This document shows, piece by piece, positions 18,734 through 27,451 of a stretch of 42,542 bases of DNA. Location of the stretch: NCBI GenBank assembly GCA_007988745.1, contig BJUT01000035.1, forward strand, positions 1-42,542. Direction: 5' to 3'. Positions within the stretch are counted from its first letter, which is position 1. Each line of letters begins with the position of its first letter. The notes under the pieces are model-generated. The model had not been told where the DNA came from. It worked only from the letters and a program-made list of their open reading frames with translations, and made no database searches. The position numbers and the translations under genes were made by a program. The stretch is from Pseudoalteromonas atlantica (GTDB lineage: Bacteria; Pseudomonadota; Gammaproteobacteria; Enterobacterales; Alteromonadaceae).

Positions 18734-19270
18734 CTATAACGCCTTTGCGTATAAAACGGCATGCAAATCGCCTTGTTCATCAGTGTGTATATAGTTTTTA
18801 ACCCAGGTAAATCCCAGCTTTTGCATGACACTAATTGAGGCTTTATTATCGGCCAGTGCCATTGCAGATAGTGTTTTTATCTCTGGCTGCATTTTTAAGG
18901 CGTTACATAATGCACTAGCGGCTTCCGTTGCATAACCCTGTCCCCAACTAGATTGCTTAAAGCGCCACCCTATTTCAATATTTGTAAAATCGGGAGTTTG
19001 AGTAAAAAAGTGCATAGGCCTAACAAGCACCCACCCTATAAAAGAGTCCTCTTTTTTAAGGGTGATTTTCCACAGCCCCCAGCCTTTGTTTGCATTTTTA
19101 TAGGCAAGCATTCTGGGGATCCCTATTTCTTTAATTTGTTTTAATGTCGAAGGCGTTCCTCGGTTTATGTATTTCATTACCGCGGGGTCTTGATCTAGTT
19201 CATGCAGAAGCGGCCAATCGTGTTCATTCATTAATTTGAAATTTAAGCGTGTTGTTACAGGTGTGTTCAT
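18734..19270 (-). CDS. GNAT N-acetyltransferase, RimJ/RimL-like
   Basis: A 178-residue acetyl-CoA-dependent acetyltransferase of the Acetyltransf_3 type. Features are the opening TTRLNFKLMNEHDWPLLHEL, the acetyl-CoA-binding region IGWRFKQSSWGQGYATEAAS (Q/RxxGxG/A, about residues 98-117) and the end motif ADNKASISVMQKLGF. This subgroup includes ribosomal protein acetylases and enzymes acting on small molecules or antibiotics; the substrate cannot be chosen here. It is a lone gene, upstream of ggt with a 96-base gap and divergent from the lipoprotein gene. Confidence 0.85.
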   Translation of the reverse strand: MNTPVTTRLNFKLMNEHDWPLLHELDQDPAVMKYINRGTPSTLKQIKEIGIPRMLAYKNANKGWGLWKITLKKEDSFIGWVLVRPMHFFTQTPDFTNIEIGWRFKQSSWGQGYATEAASALCNALKMQPEIKTLSAMALADNKASISVMQKLGFTWVKNYIHTDEQGDLHAVLYAKAL

Positions 19271-19327
19271 CTTCGCTGTTCTATTATTAAATGGAATTAA
19301 TTATTTGTCTCTAAGGAGAGATAGCAC

Positions 19328-19696
19328 ATGAACAAATTAGCAGGTTTAGCTTTATTAGGCACTTTAATTACACTAACGGGCTGTGAAGATGCTCAGGAAG
19401 TACAAGAAGATGCAAAAGATAAAAGCGCGCAAATGCAAGAGCAGCTTGGTGATACATGGAACGATGTAAAAGATAAAGCCACAGAGCTTAAAAATGATGA
19501 GTCATTAAATGAGCTGCTTGAACAAAGTAAAGCAATGGGCTTAGACATGTACGACGATGGCAAAGAGATTGCCGTTGATGCATGGATAAAAAGCAAAGAA
19601 GCAGCCGGTGAATTAACCGAAAAAACAAAGCAAAAAGCGCAAGAAATCGCTGAAGAAATTGAAGAAGCGCGTGAAGAACATGCTGAAAAACAGTAA
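19328..19696 (+). CDS. Small helical lipoprotein
   Basis: 122 residues with a lipoprotein signal: lipobox LTGC with Cys19; residue +2 is Glu, not Asp, so outer-membrane sorting is expected. The mature part is almost wholly charged amphipathic helix rich in K, E, D, A and Q, with units such as DAKDKSAQ, DVKDKATEL and EKTKQKAQEIAEEIEEA, resembling LEA or apolipoprotein-like repeats. AAGGAGAG lies just before the ATG. No function is known to me; an envelope-stress or cell-wall role is only a guess. A repeat begins right after the stop. Confidence 0.8.
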   Translation: MNKLAGLALLGTLITLTGCEDAQEVQEDAKDKSAQMQEQLGDTWNDVKDKATELKNDESLNELLEQSKAMGLDMYDDGKEIAVDAWIKSKEAAGELTEKTKQKAQEIAEEIEEAREEHAEKQ

Positions 19697-19703
19697 TATT
19701 ATT

Positions 19704-19860
19704 GATACTAATTCATTTAATTAAGTAATTTGCTTTGAGGTAAAAACATCGTTTAGTAAGTAAAAAATTGCTATTTAGGTGTGCTTAACAAGCATTTTTA
19801 ACGCGCTTAGCGTGGGGCTTAGCCCCTTAAAATACTTAATTATTATTGCTGATTGGTATT
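19704..19860. repeat. MITE-like repeat, copy 2 (about 157 bp)
   Basis: Starts GATACTAATTCATTTAATTA and ends TATTATTGCTGATTGGTAT. It shares the order of blocks listed for the copy at 7584-7745 and lies in the same orientation relative to the plus strand, just after the stop of a plus-strand gene in both cases. It has an internal hairpin GGGGCTTAGCCCC. Confidence 0.6.
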
Positions 19861-19875
19861 AAATAGTATTTACAA

Positions 19876-19911
19876 AAAAAGGCTGCAAATAACATTATTT
19901 GCAGCCTTTTT
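19876..19911 (-). terminator. Rho-independent terminator of glnB
   Basis: AAAAAGGCTGCAAATAA pairs with TTATTTGCAGCCTTTTT. On the minus strand it lies 22 bases past the glnB stop and ends in a T run. Confidence 0.85.
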
Positions 19912-19933
19912 ATTTATGCGCTTATTACTATAA

Positions 19934-20281
<348 letters not shown>

Positions 20282-20370
20282 TTATTAAAGCTTTAGTTGC
20301 CTCGATTTTAGACAATCATGGAGTTCATAGCAAACAAAGCAATTGAATTCGATGATAAAACAACCAAGCG

Positions 20371-20379
20371 TGGTATAAT
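20371..20379 (+). promoter_or_regulatory. Extended -10 promoter of the FimT-like genes
   Basis: TGGTATAAT is a perfect extended -10 element (TGnTATAAT) 72 bases before the start of the pseudopilin gene at 20452. No good -35 hexamer is seen, as is common with extended -10 promoters. Confidence 0.55.
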
Positions 20380-20451
20380 TATTTATAAGTCTGAATTATA
20401 AATCTTTCTCAACTAGCTATAATAATAACAAATGTAGTAGGTATAAATAAT

Positions 20452-21003
20452 ATGAAAAAATTCCAAACCGGTTTAACCTTATTAGAGCTCATGGTGGCAG
20501 TAGCCATAGTCGGTATTATCGCCTCTATAGCTCTTTGGGACAGTAGCGATATGCTTGAAGAAAACCGCGCTGAGAATTTCTTGCTTGAACTAAAACGCAA
20601 TATTAGCTTTGCTCGCTCACAAGCTGCCAGTACAGATGAAATTGTTGTTTTGTGCCCTACTGGCCAAGGTAAAATTAAAAACAGCAGAGACACTTTCAAC
20701 TGCAACAAAAAGTGGGACGAGAATAAAATTATAGTTGTATTTATCGATGTAGATAACGATGGGCACTATAACGGCGCTTCCGATACACTGCTTAGAGTCA
20801 TGGAAGAAATATCAGATAACGACAAGTTAACCTTTACAGGAAATGAGCGTCGCTTGCGTTTTAATACCAGTGGACGAATTACCACAAACCCAGGTGACTT
20901 TGTTTTTTGCCCCAATGGTGGCACTGAAAATAATAAAGCGCTTACTTTATCGCAATCAGGTACTGCTTTTTATGCCGGTGACAGCGCACTTAAATGCGGT
21001 TAA
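20452..21003 (+). CDS. FimT/FimU-type (GspH family) minor pseudopilin, first copy
   Basis: A type IV pilus minor pilin of 183 residues. The prepilin peptidase site is QTG|LTLLELM, with Leu at mature position 1 and the needed Glu5 (Glu12 of the precursor). The N-terminal helix MVAVAIVGIIASIA is followed by the GspH/FimT domain (DMLEENRAENFLLELKRNISFARSQA). The C-terminal beta domain has paired cysteines (VLCP, FNCNKK, VFCPNGG, LKCG). Its tail lacks the GRxR motif, unlike the next gene, so it may fill the FimU-like structural role. The ribosome site is weak. It is on the opposite strand to the rest of the minor pilin cluster. Confidence 0.82.
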   Translation: MKKFQTGLTLLELMVAVAIVGIIASIALWDSSDMLEENRAENFLLELKRNISFARSQAASTDEIVVLCPTGQGKIKNSRDTFNCNKKWDENKIIVVFIDVDNDGHYNGASDTLLRVMEEISDNDKLTFTGNERRLRFNTSGRITTNPGDFVFCPNGGTENNKALTLSQSGTAFYAGDSALKCG

Positions 21004-21082
21004 AAAAAATACAATTTAAGTTGTCATATTTTTATCATTTACTACACTGAGCTAATACATTTTTTGACTCAGGGCTTCAGGG

Positions 21083-21613
21083 ATGAGGTTATCTACCCAA
21101 ACTCAGGCTGGCTATACGCTTTTAGAATTAATGGCATCTATTGCTATTGTGAGTATTGTTAGCCAAATTTCTCTATCGGTTTTTCCTGACTTTTTAGCGA
21201 AAAACCGAGCCGACAATCATGTTAATTTGCTGCACAGAAACATTAATTATGGCCGCCTTTACGCCATTGAAAATGGTACTTATGTTACTTTGTGTGCTTT
21301 AAAAGATAATCAATGCACTAAAGATGAGTGGGATGGGCAAATGTCGCTGTTTATTGATAACGACAAGTCTACGTCATTAGACACCGACGACTTATTAATA
21401 AGCACATTTGAAAAAATCCATGATGCAGATTCTATGCAATACCCCCGAAGTGCAATTACCTTTCGGCCCGATGGCTCTTTAAATGGTTTTCAAAATGGAA
21501 CATTTATATATTGCCCAAATAAAGATAAAGCCAACCTTGAGGGGCTGGCTTTATCTGTCAGTCAAACAGGCCGTATACGAATTAAATCAACCGACAAATG
21601 TCAGAGCGACTAG
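21083..21613 (+). CDS. FimT-type (GspH family) minor pseudopilin, second copy
   Basis: A 176-residue paralogue of the preceding gene. Cleavage is expected at QAG|YTLLELM, with Tyr at mature position 1 and Glu5 present (Glu15). The helix is MASIAIVSIVSQISLSVF and the domain has the KNRADNHVNLLHRNINYGRLYAIENG segment. Near the C-terminus, residues 163-166 read GRIR, matching the GRxR motif that FimT proteins use to bind DNA in natural transformation (known for Legionella FimT). It is the better candidate for true FimT. It starts 79 bases after the first copy and ends 14 bases from the pilE stop on the other strand. Confidence 0.82.
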   Translation: MRLSTQTQAGYTLLELMASIAIVSIVSQISLSVFPDFLAKNRADNHVNLLHRNINYGRLYAIENGTYVTLCALKDNQCTKDEWDGQMSLFIDNDKSTSLDTDDLLISTFEKIHDADSMQYPRSAITFRPDGSLNGFQNGTFIYCPNKDKANLEGLALSVSQTGRIRIKSTDKCQSD

Positions 21614-21627
21614 TTAACCCGATTAAG

Positions 21628-22050
21628 TTAACGTCCCCAGCAATACTCAACATCTGAATTACCTTTACTGCCTTTTGCGCCTTTATAGCCTGTGTCAGTA
21701 ATTGTAATTTGCGTGCAGTCACCGTCGCCTTTTACAGCACCCGCAATAGGTTTTGCAGTAATTGTAAATGTATTATCGTCATCATCCACATCAATCGACA
21801 GCTCAAAATGGCCATTTTCTGTGGTCTCTTGTATACCTAAGTCTGAGAATGTCTCTGTGTACTCACGATTATCTACAAAGTACTGCTCTTGTTTGTTTGC
21901 AGCGTCTAAAAGCGCCGCAGCGGCCTCGGCTCGAGAAGAGCGTTTTACATACTCAGTATAATTAGGCAGTGCTATTGAGGCTAAAATACCTACAATAGCT
22001 ACGGCTATCATTAACTCTATCAACGTGAACCCGCGTGCTTGTTTATTCAT
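21628..22050 (-). CDS. pilE: Type IV pilus minor pilin PilE
   Basis: A 140-residue prepilin with cleavage site [10 protein letters not shown] and Glu5 (Glu12). The N-terminal helix [30 protein letters not shown] is characteristic of PilE minor pilins, as is the following [21 protein letters not shown]. The C-terminal D-region has two cysteines (DCTQI, EYCWGR). It is the last gene of the pilV-W-X-Y1-E operon, 9 bases from pilY1, the same order as in Pseudomonas aeruginosa apart from pilY2, which is not present. Confidence 0.9.
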   Translation of the reverse strand: MNKQARGFTLIELMIAVAIVGILASIALPNYTEYVKRSSRAEAAAALLDAANKQEQYFVDNREYTETFSDLGIQETTENGHFELSIDVDDDDNTFTITAKPIAGAVKGDGDCTQITITDTGYKGAKGSKGNSDVEYCWGR

Positions 22051-22059
22051 TAATATTCC

Positions 22060-25000
22060 TTAATCATCAATTTCATCATTTTCTTCACGTTTATAAATAT
22101 AGGTTTGTTGGGTTTTAAAGCCAAACCCTACACTATCATCGTCATTCACTAATTGTACGGTACCATCTACAACCGTTAAGCCTGGGCCCATTATTTCTAC
22201 TGGCTTCATTGGGTTTTGTGCATCTTCGCCTTTTATTCCCGGCCCAATTAGGTAAAACTGGCTTTCTTCGGTCACTTCAATGGTTGGGTTATCATCACAA
22301 AAGCCGTCGCCATTTCCATCGGCACAAGAGGGGCCTTCACCAAAGTACAATTGTGGTGTATCAGGTACATCATAGCTAGTGGTAAACTTTAAGTCGTCAT
22401 ATACCTTGGTGCCATAATGTAAATGGAACGCATACAACGAGCCGCCACCGCCACTTAACGAACATTGGTTCTCTGTAGAGGTTTCTGATGATGGAGTAAA
22501 GCTTGTATAGTAAGCGACACCGCCCACCACTGTGGCTGCTGCTAAAGATTTTTCGCCTGTGCCTAATTCATAGCGCCAGCCTTTAAATTTAGCTAAATCG
22601 ACTTCTAAATCAACAAACTCATCTACATCATCAAGTGCATTACCAAACGGGTCGCTGTTCATTAGCATTAAATCTGCTGGTTTAATCGCTGAAGGGGCGC
22701 TAGTGAATGACTGAGTTACTGTATTTTCATCTCTTATCATAAACAGCTGATCGTCTTCATTTGTACCTGTTGGTTTTGAGCGATTTCCGCTGCCTATTAC
22801 AATAGCGTCATACGGCGTATCTAAACGTGTAATCACTGTTTCACCATTAATCGTTGTTTCACTTACTTTGCTATAAAGTGTACGTGCCACCAACGGCTGG
22901 TAAAAAAAGCGACGGTCTTGGCTTGCTAAACTGCTACCAAGCTCTGCAAGTTTAAAGTGCGTAAAATTACTGGTGCTTGTGCCTGGCATGTCTATACGCC
23001 AAATATCGCCCCCGGTATCGGCAGCATAAATTCTGTCAATGTAACCATCGTAATCTGAATCAAGCGTAGAAACATTTGCTGCAATCGAGTGCTTACCTTT
23101 AAATCCATTTTCGTTTGGCGTTAAAGCCCACACTTTTTTACCTGTTTCAGCTTCTACTATATAAATACCGCGGCCAACAGAGTCTTCACTTCTTACCACG
23201 GCATCTTTATTTGTATCGTACCCTGCACCAAAAACGAGTAATGGCTTATCACCAAATGCTTTTATGTACGCTATTTGGGGTTTTGACCACGTTTGAGCTA
23301 GCTCTTTAAAATCGCCAGTACCGCCTTCTATAGGATTATCCCATAGTTTTTTAGGCTGATCGGGGTTAGTAATATCAAAGGCGTAATAGTTTTTTCCACC
23401 ACGGCGCATACCTGCAAATGCCCACACGTCGTCACCATCGCTTGCATCAACAATACCATCGTTAATGCCTTCGTCATTTAAGCTTTTATCACTAAAGTAA
23501 ACACTGATTGGGCCGTCCATCCCGTAGAGTTTACCGGTGTCTTCATTGCGTAAAGGCTGAATAATATCGTAAAGATCAGAGGGAATGAACGCCCAACTTT
23601 CGGTCACTTGGTTATTGGTATCATCGTCTTTAAACATATGTAAAAAGCCGGCATTAGTACCAATCAATATACGTATGTCGTCATTACCATAGTCGATTGC
23701 CACTGGCTTAGAATGTAAAGGGTCGCCAAAAATATCACTGCGTTGATCGGTGTTTGAGCCATCGTTGTCTTCATCGTCAACATCTATCCCCATTGCCCAT
23801 TTTATATCTGAACTAGCTAGGCTAATCGGGTTATTGGTGACTAAATCTAAAATATCGCTCACAATATTAGTAGTAAACTCAACTATATCGCCTTGCTTAT
23901 CTGTATAGAGGTTGCGTCTATCTTCAGCTGGAGTCCCCGTGAGTGTAGCTAAATGATAGTTTACACCCCCTTGTGCAACTAAGTTACCATCGGCAGACTG
24001 GCCATCTGGCAACCAAAATGTTTTAGCATCGGTGTCGATTAAACCATCAGAATCAAGCGCTGTATTATCTGCAGAGTCAACTATTTCGCTGCCTGATACT
24101 TTTAATTTTTTTAAATTCCCACCCCATCGAGTGTTTGTTTCTGGGTAAAACATGGCAAAGTAAATAGCATCACGGCTACGTGTTTGGTCTACGTTGTTAC
24201 TCGCAACTGAAGGCGAAGAAAAACTATCGTTAACTTCACGAATGCGAGAAATAGCGCTATTTAGCGAGTTAGAAAGCTCATCGGGTGTACTCGCTGGTAA
24301 GTTTTCACCGCCACCTAATAAAGCTGTTTGCCGCAACAACTCTTGCCCTTCGTCACTCATGCCTGACCCAAAACCTATGGTGTATATGCGGCCTGTTTCA
24401 TGAATATCAGGTGTTGATGGATACAAATCAACTGTCGTATTACTGGTGCCATGAATTATTTTAGCTAATTGATGCAAATAATTATTATAAACGTAGTCCC
24501 CCTCGACCAAAGGTTGCCCAAAATAATTATTGTGTATTGCGCTTATTGAAGCATCACTGCCATTATCGCTATTTTCGTTAATGTAACGTCTTCCCCAACG
24601 ATCATATACATATCGGGGTGAAGGGTCTCCATCCGTCATGTAAATTATATTTACTGAATTATCACAACGTTTTGCCTCTGCATTTGAGTCAGCGAAAGGG
24701 GAAATATAGTTATAACTATATGTATTTTCCCACTCGTTCCAACATCTCCATCTATTACATTTACGAACACGCTCTCTTCCAGTTAATACTTCGTTTTCGA
24801 TTGAGGTGTCTCTATCTGATTGATCTATTGGCTCCGCATACTCTAAACCGCCACCTGTAATATACAGATATGCTTCCCACAGAGTCTCGGCTAATGGCGT
24901 ACCCCCATTAGCAGGAAGCCTGTCGATTGATGAAGTAATATCCGAGTGCGGGCTTCCTATGCCTTCAACCACATAGCCACCAGCTGTTCCTACAAAACGC

Positions 25001-25302
25001 ATTAAGCCGAAATCGATCCCTTCATTGTCATTCACTACTTTTTTCATTGCAGTCTTTGCAGCAGCAAGACGGCTATCTGGGCAAGGAATATACAGGTTAC
25101 TACTTTCATTGAAACCACAACTAAGACCTGTGTTAGATGAAAACGCCATACTGCCTGAGGTATCAAATATAAGTAAAACCCTTGGCTTTTCTTCCACATC
25201 TACATCGTGGTTTACATAAAGCTCTATGTCTTCAGCCAGTGCTGAGGCGCTCAGTGCTAGACCAAGTAAAGAGACCAATGGCTTATTAAGATTAAATTTC
25301 AT
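22060..25302 (-). CDS. pilY1: Type IV pilus tip adhesin PilY1/PilC
   Basis: A 1080-residue secreted pilus-tip protein needed for pilus assembly, adhesion and surface sensing. It has a signal peptide (1-23, cleavage after ALA), then a von Willebrand A-like domain with the MIDAS motif DTSGS (47-51) and a later TDGDP. The C-terminal half is the PilY1 beta-propeller (about 540-930) starting near DIFGDPLHSKPVAIDYG. Several Asp-rich calcium-loop candidates are visible: DSDYDGYID (near residue 745), DTNKDAVVRSED (near 698) and DGNGDGFCDD (near 997). The propeller loop is the likely counterpart of the Pseudomonas calcium site that controls pilus retraction. It is one base from pilX and 9 from pilE. 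Confidence 0.93.
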   Translation of the reverse strand: MKFNLNKPLVSLLGLALSASALAEDIELYVNHDVDVEEKPRVLLIFDTSGSMAFSSNTGLSCGFNESSNLYIPCPDSRLAAAKTAMKKVVNDNEGIDFGLMRFVGTAGGYVVEGIGSPHSDITSSIDRLPANGGTPLAETLWEAYLYITGGGLEYAEPIDQSDRDTSIENEVLTGRERVRKCNRWRCWNEWENTYSYNYISPFADSNAEAKRCDNSVNIIYMTDGDPSPRYVYDRWGRRYINENSDNGSDASISAIHNNYFGQPLVEGDYVYNNYLHQLAKIIHGTSNTTVDLYPSTPDIHETGRIYTIGFGSGMSDEGQELLRQTALLGGGENLPASTPDELSNSLNSAISRIREVNDSFSSPSVASNNVDQTRSRDAIYFAMFYPETNTRWGGNLKKLKVSGSEIVDSADNTALDSDGLIDTDAKTFWLPDGQSADGNLVAQGGVNYHLATLTGTPAEDRRNLYTDKQGDIVEFTTNIVSDILDLVTNNPISLASSDIKWAMGIDVDDEDNDGSNTDQRSDIFGDPLHSKPVAIDYGNDDIRILIGTNAGFLHMFKDDDTNNQVTESWAFIPSDLYDIIQPLRNEDTGKLYGMDGPISVYFSDKSLNDEGINDGIVDASDGDDVWAFAGMRRGGKNYYAFDITNPDQPKKLWDNPIEGGTGDFKELAQTWSKPQIAYIKAFGDKPLLVFGAGYDTNKDAVVRSEDSVGRGIYIVEAETGKKVWALTPNENGFKGKHSIAANVSTLDSDYDGYIDRIYAADTGGDIWRIDMPGTSTSNFTHFKLAELGSSLASQDRRFFYQPLVARTLYSKVSETTINGETVITRLDTPYDAIVIGSGNRSKPTGTNEDDQLFMIRDENTVTQSFTSAPSAIKPADLMLMNSDPFGNALDDVDEFVDLEVDLAKFKGWRYELGTGEKSLAAATVVGGVAYYTSFTPSSETSTENQCSLSGGGGSLYAFHLHYGTKVYDDLKFTTSYDVPDTPQLYFGEGPSCADGNGDGFCDDNPTIEVTEESQFYLIGPGIKGEDAQNPMKPVEIMGPGLTVVDGTVQLVNDDDSVGFGFKTQQTYIYKREENDEIDD

Positions 25303-25303
25303 T

Positions 25304-25807
25304 CTAAATCCCCTTACTTATACTGGCCATTTCTTGAGCTACACCTGTTACAATTGTAAGTTCGTGCTTTGCTTTAGAGCCATATTGAATAGTGGTAGAA
25401 ACTTGCAGCATGTTACACGATATACCCGCAGTAAAATTAAATCGGCGCGGGCATTCTAAATCAAGCGCCCCCTGATTTAGGTTTATCATTTTGCTTTGCA
25501 TATCGTCGTGCGTGGCTATTACCATCCCTTCATCATCTGCGCCTGCATGAGTTGATACTTCATCTGGCGTTAAAAAAAACTGATTAGCGGCACCTTTGCT
25601 TGCCTCATCAGAAATCATTCGCTGTACTTCTCCAATAAGCTCATTTTCAGCGACTTCTCGCTCTTGAGCTGCATTGGTAATTTTTATATCTACACTACTG
25701 CTGCTCATTAATGTAACGGCAATTCCCGTTACAGCAATGACCATAATAAGAGCTGTAATAAGCACTACACCTTGTTGTTTATTTGCGTGTTTACTTAGAT
25801 ACGCCAT
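25304..25807 (-). CDS. pilX: Type IV pilus minor pilin PilX
   Basis: A 167-residue minor pilin of the PilX/GspK-like group. Cleavage is likely at QQG|VVLITAL; mature position 5 is Thr, not Glu, as usual in PilX, which is thought to cap the tip complex with PilV, PilW and PilY1. The helix IMVIAVTGIAVTLM is followed by the PilX N-domain phrase SVDIKITNAAQEREVAENE. It overlaps pilW by 13 bases, indicating translational coupling, and is one base from pilY1. Confidence 0.88.
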   Translation of the reverse strand: MAYLSKHANKQQGVVLITALIMVIAVTGIAVTLMSSSSVDIKITNAAQEREVAENELIGEVQRMISDEASKGAANQFFLTPDEVSTHAGADDEGMVIATHDDMQSKMINLNQGALDLECPRRFNFTAGISCNMLQVSTTIQYGSKAKHELTIVTGVAQEMASISKGI

Positions 25808-26790
25808 AAATTTGCTCCCACGTTATTTAAACGAATTGTGGTGGTAAATACTGTTCTTCTGTAAGTATCGGTAAAAGTGAGCTCTCGGGAGTCTTCATCT
25901 TCACCTAAAATATATGTTTGATTTTTTATTTTAAGGCCCGGATCTGGTTGCAATGCTCTAACTAATAAAAAAACCTGCACTGTTAGAATACTTTTGCGGT
26001 TTTCCCAGTCAGAGTGCTGCATGTCCTCAATGCTTCGGTACGAATCAACACGGCTATCACTGTCTGTATCTAAACCAAATACAAAGCGCATGTTTTCAAC
26101 GCCCTCCATTATGGTTTCGGCCTTCATGCTGGCACCATTTAAGCGTTTACGCATTAATGCAGGTACTGTAAGGCTTTTATTATTTACTGTATAAGTTTGC
26201 TCTGCGAGGTAATAAACATGATGGCTATAAGGCCACACCGTGGCATTAACATTTAAACTCCCCGAATCTACAGCGCCTCGAGCAAACTCAGCGCTTTCTT
26301 GCTCAGCTATAAAATAGTTTTCATCCGCTTGTGTTTCATTAGTGGTGCCATTTACGGTGAGCTGCTCACCTTGTAAAAACTTGATTTGTAAAATGTCAGT
26401 CCCTGCAATTGGCTTACTTATACAATTAAGCTCGCTTGTTGAACTGGCTTCTTTTGCATAAATAGTTCTGAAATTGCTTGAAGATGCTAAATCCGGAAAG
26501 CTGCCGTTATTAAGCCCTTCAAAACAATCACCACTGGGGGTAGGTAACGTTTGTGTGTTTGCTGCAGTAAACGAATCATCATAATAAGTTCCCCAAAAGC
26601 CCACCTGCTCAATATCACGCTGCATAATATTAATGGCTAAGCGGCCTGACTCTTGTAACTCGCCTATTGTCATTGTGTCTTTTGTGGTTACTTTCATACC
26701 AATATAGGTAAACATCACCCCACCTAAAATAAGCCCACCAATAAATAATGAAATCATCATTTCTATTAGTGTAAAACCTTTTTCTCTCAT
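25795..26790 (-). CDS. pilW: Type IV pilus minor pilin PilW
   Basis: A 331-residue minor pilin. Cleavage at REKG|FTLIEMM with Glu5 (Glu10); helix ISLFIGGLILGGVMFTYIGM; followed by the PilW signature ESGRLAINIMQRDIEQVGFWG. The C-terminus matches PilW length (longest minor pilin of the set). It overlaps pilX and is one base from pilV. Confidence 0.9.
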   Translation of the reverse strand: MREKGFTLIEMMISLFIGGLILGGVMFTYIGMKVTTKDTMTIGELQESGRLAINIMQRDIEQVGFWGTYYDDSFTAANTQTLPTPSGDCFEGLNNGSFPDLASSSNFRTIYAKEASSTSELNCISKPIAGTDILQIKFLQGEQLTVNGTTNETQADENYFIAEQESAEFARGAVDSGSLNVNATVWPYSHHVYYLAEQTYTVNNKSLTVPALMRKRLNGASMKAETIMEGVENMRFVFGLDTDSDSRVDSYRSIEDMQHSDWENRKSILTVQVFLLVRALQPDPGLKIKNQTYILGEDEDSRELTFTDTYRRTVFTTTIRLNNVGANLWRI

Positions 26791-26791
26791 G

Positions 26792-27352
26792 TTAGCTCCT
26801 TAGGTATATATAGCTATTTAATGCAACCAAACGGCGCTTTTTATCGTCAGTACCGCATTTTAGTGCTTTGGTTTCATCATTGGCATTAAACTCTTGGCGG
26901 CCTTGCCAAGACACTATTACTTCAATATTAAACCCACGCCCACCCGTACCTGCTGCAGCCGTAGGGTTTATACATACAGTGGCATCATCGAGAGAGCCGG
27001 TGTTTTCGCGTGCACGAATGGCGCGTTTCCATTGCTGTAAATCAAGGGCTGCAACTTGCGCTGCAGTGCATGACCCACTAAAACAAGCCGTAGAGGTAGA
27101 CGTTGATGTTTTACTGGTGAAAGTTTGCGTATATAAAGTAACTAGCTGTGCGGTATCATTTGCTCTAATGCGCTGAATAATATCATTTCCTAACGCTACC
27201 GCGGCTGCGCGCTGCATAGAGTCAAAGCTTGCCTGCTTAGCTTTTGCTTGCAGTGCAACAGCGCCTAATAAGCCAAAGCTTAAAATAATAAACGCAATCA
27301 GCACTTCAATTAAGGTAAAGCCTTTTTGAGGTTTTTTGTGAGGTGAATGCAT
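26792..27352 (-). CDS. pilV: Type IV pilus minor pilin PilV
   Basis: First gene of the minor pilin operon. I start at the ATG at 27352 (MHSPHKKPQKG), 186 residues; a TTG four codons upstream is possible but less likely. Cleavage at QKG|FTLIEVL with Glu5 (Glu16). The helix IAFIILSFGLLGAVALQAKA followed by DSMQRAAAVALGNDIIQRIRAN is the PilV signature. Four or more cysteines lie in the C-terminal domain. A promoter and two AlgR-like boxes lie upstream. Confidence 0.9.
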   Translation of the reverse strand: MHSPHKKPQKGFTLIEVLIAFIILSFGLLGAVALQAKAKQASFDSMQRAAAVALGNDIIQRIRANDTAQLVTLYTQTFTSKTSTSTSTACFSGSCTAAQVAALDLQQWKRAIRARENTGSLDDATVCINPTAAAGTGGRGFNIEVIVSWQGRQEFNANDETKALKCGTDDKKRRLVALNSYIYLRS

Positions 27353-27378
27353 AGTAAAAACCAAATAAATTTTATCTG

Positions 27379-27407
27379 ATTATAAGTTTATGCATTGAAA
27401 ATGTAGA
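27379..27407 (-). promoter_or_regulatory. Sigma-70 promoter of the pilVWXY1E operon
   Basis: On the minus strand a perfect -10 TATAAT (27379-27384) follows TCTACA (27402-27407, four of six matches to the -35) with the ideal 17-base spacer. The start would be near 27372, about 20 bases before the pilV ATG. The weak -35 suits an activated promoter. Confidence 0.65.
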
Positions 27408-27422
27408 TGCAATATATACTAG

Positions 27423-27451
27423 GACAAGCGGTTAAATTTGTTGATAAACGG
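27423..27451 (-). promoter_or_regulatory. Pair of AlgR-like (LytTR) boxes upstream of pilV
   Basis: On the minus strand CCGTTTATC (27443-27451) and CCGCTTGTC (27423-27431) each match the AlgR box CCGTTnGTC in all but one fixed position. They are direct repeats exactly 20 bases apart, so on the same face of the helix, and centre near -75 and -55 from the inferred start. The adjacent genes encode an AlgR-like regulator and its kinase. Confidence 0.6.

Noticed and set aside
25304..25807. Missing Glu5 in PilX as a sign of decay
   Set aside because: PilX and GspK-like tip pilins normally lack Glu5, so this is expected.
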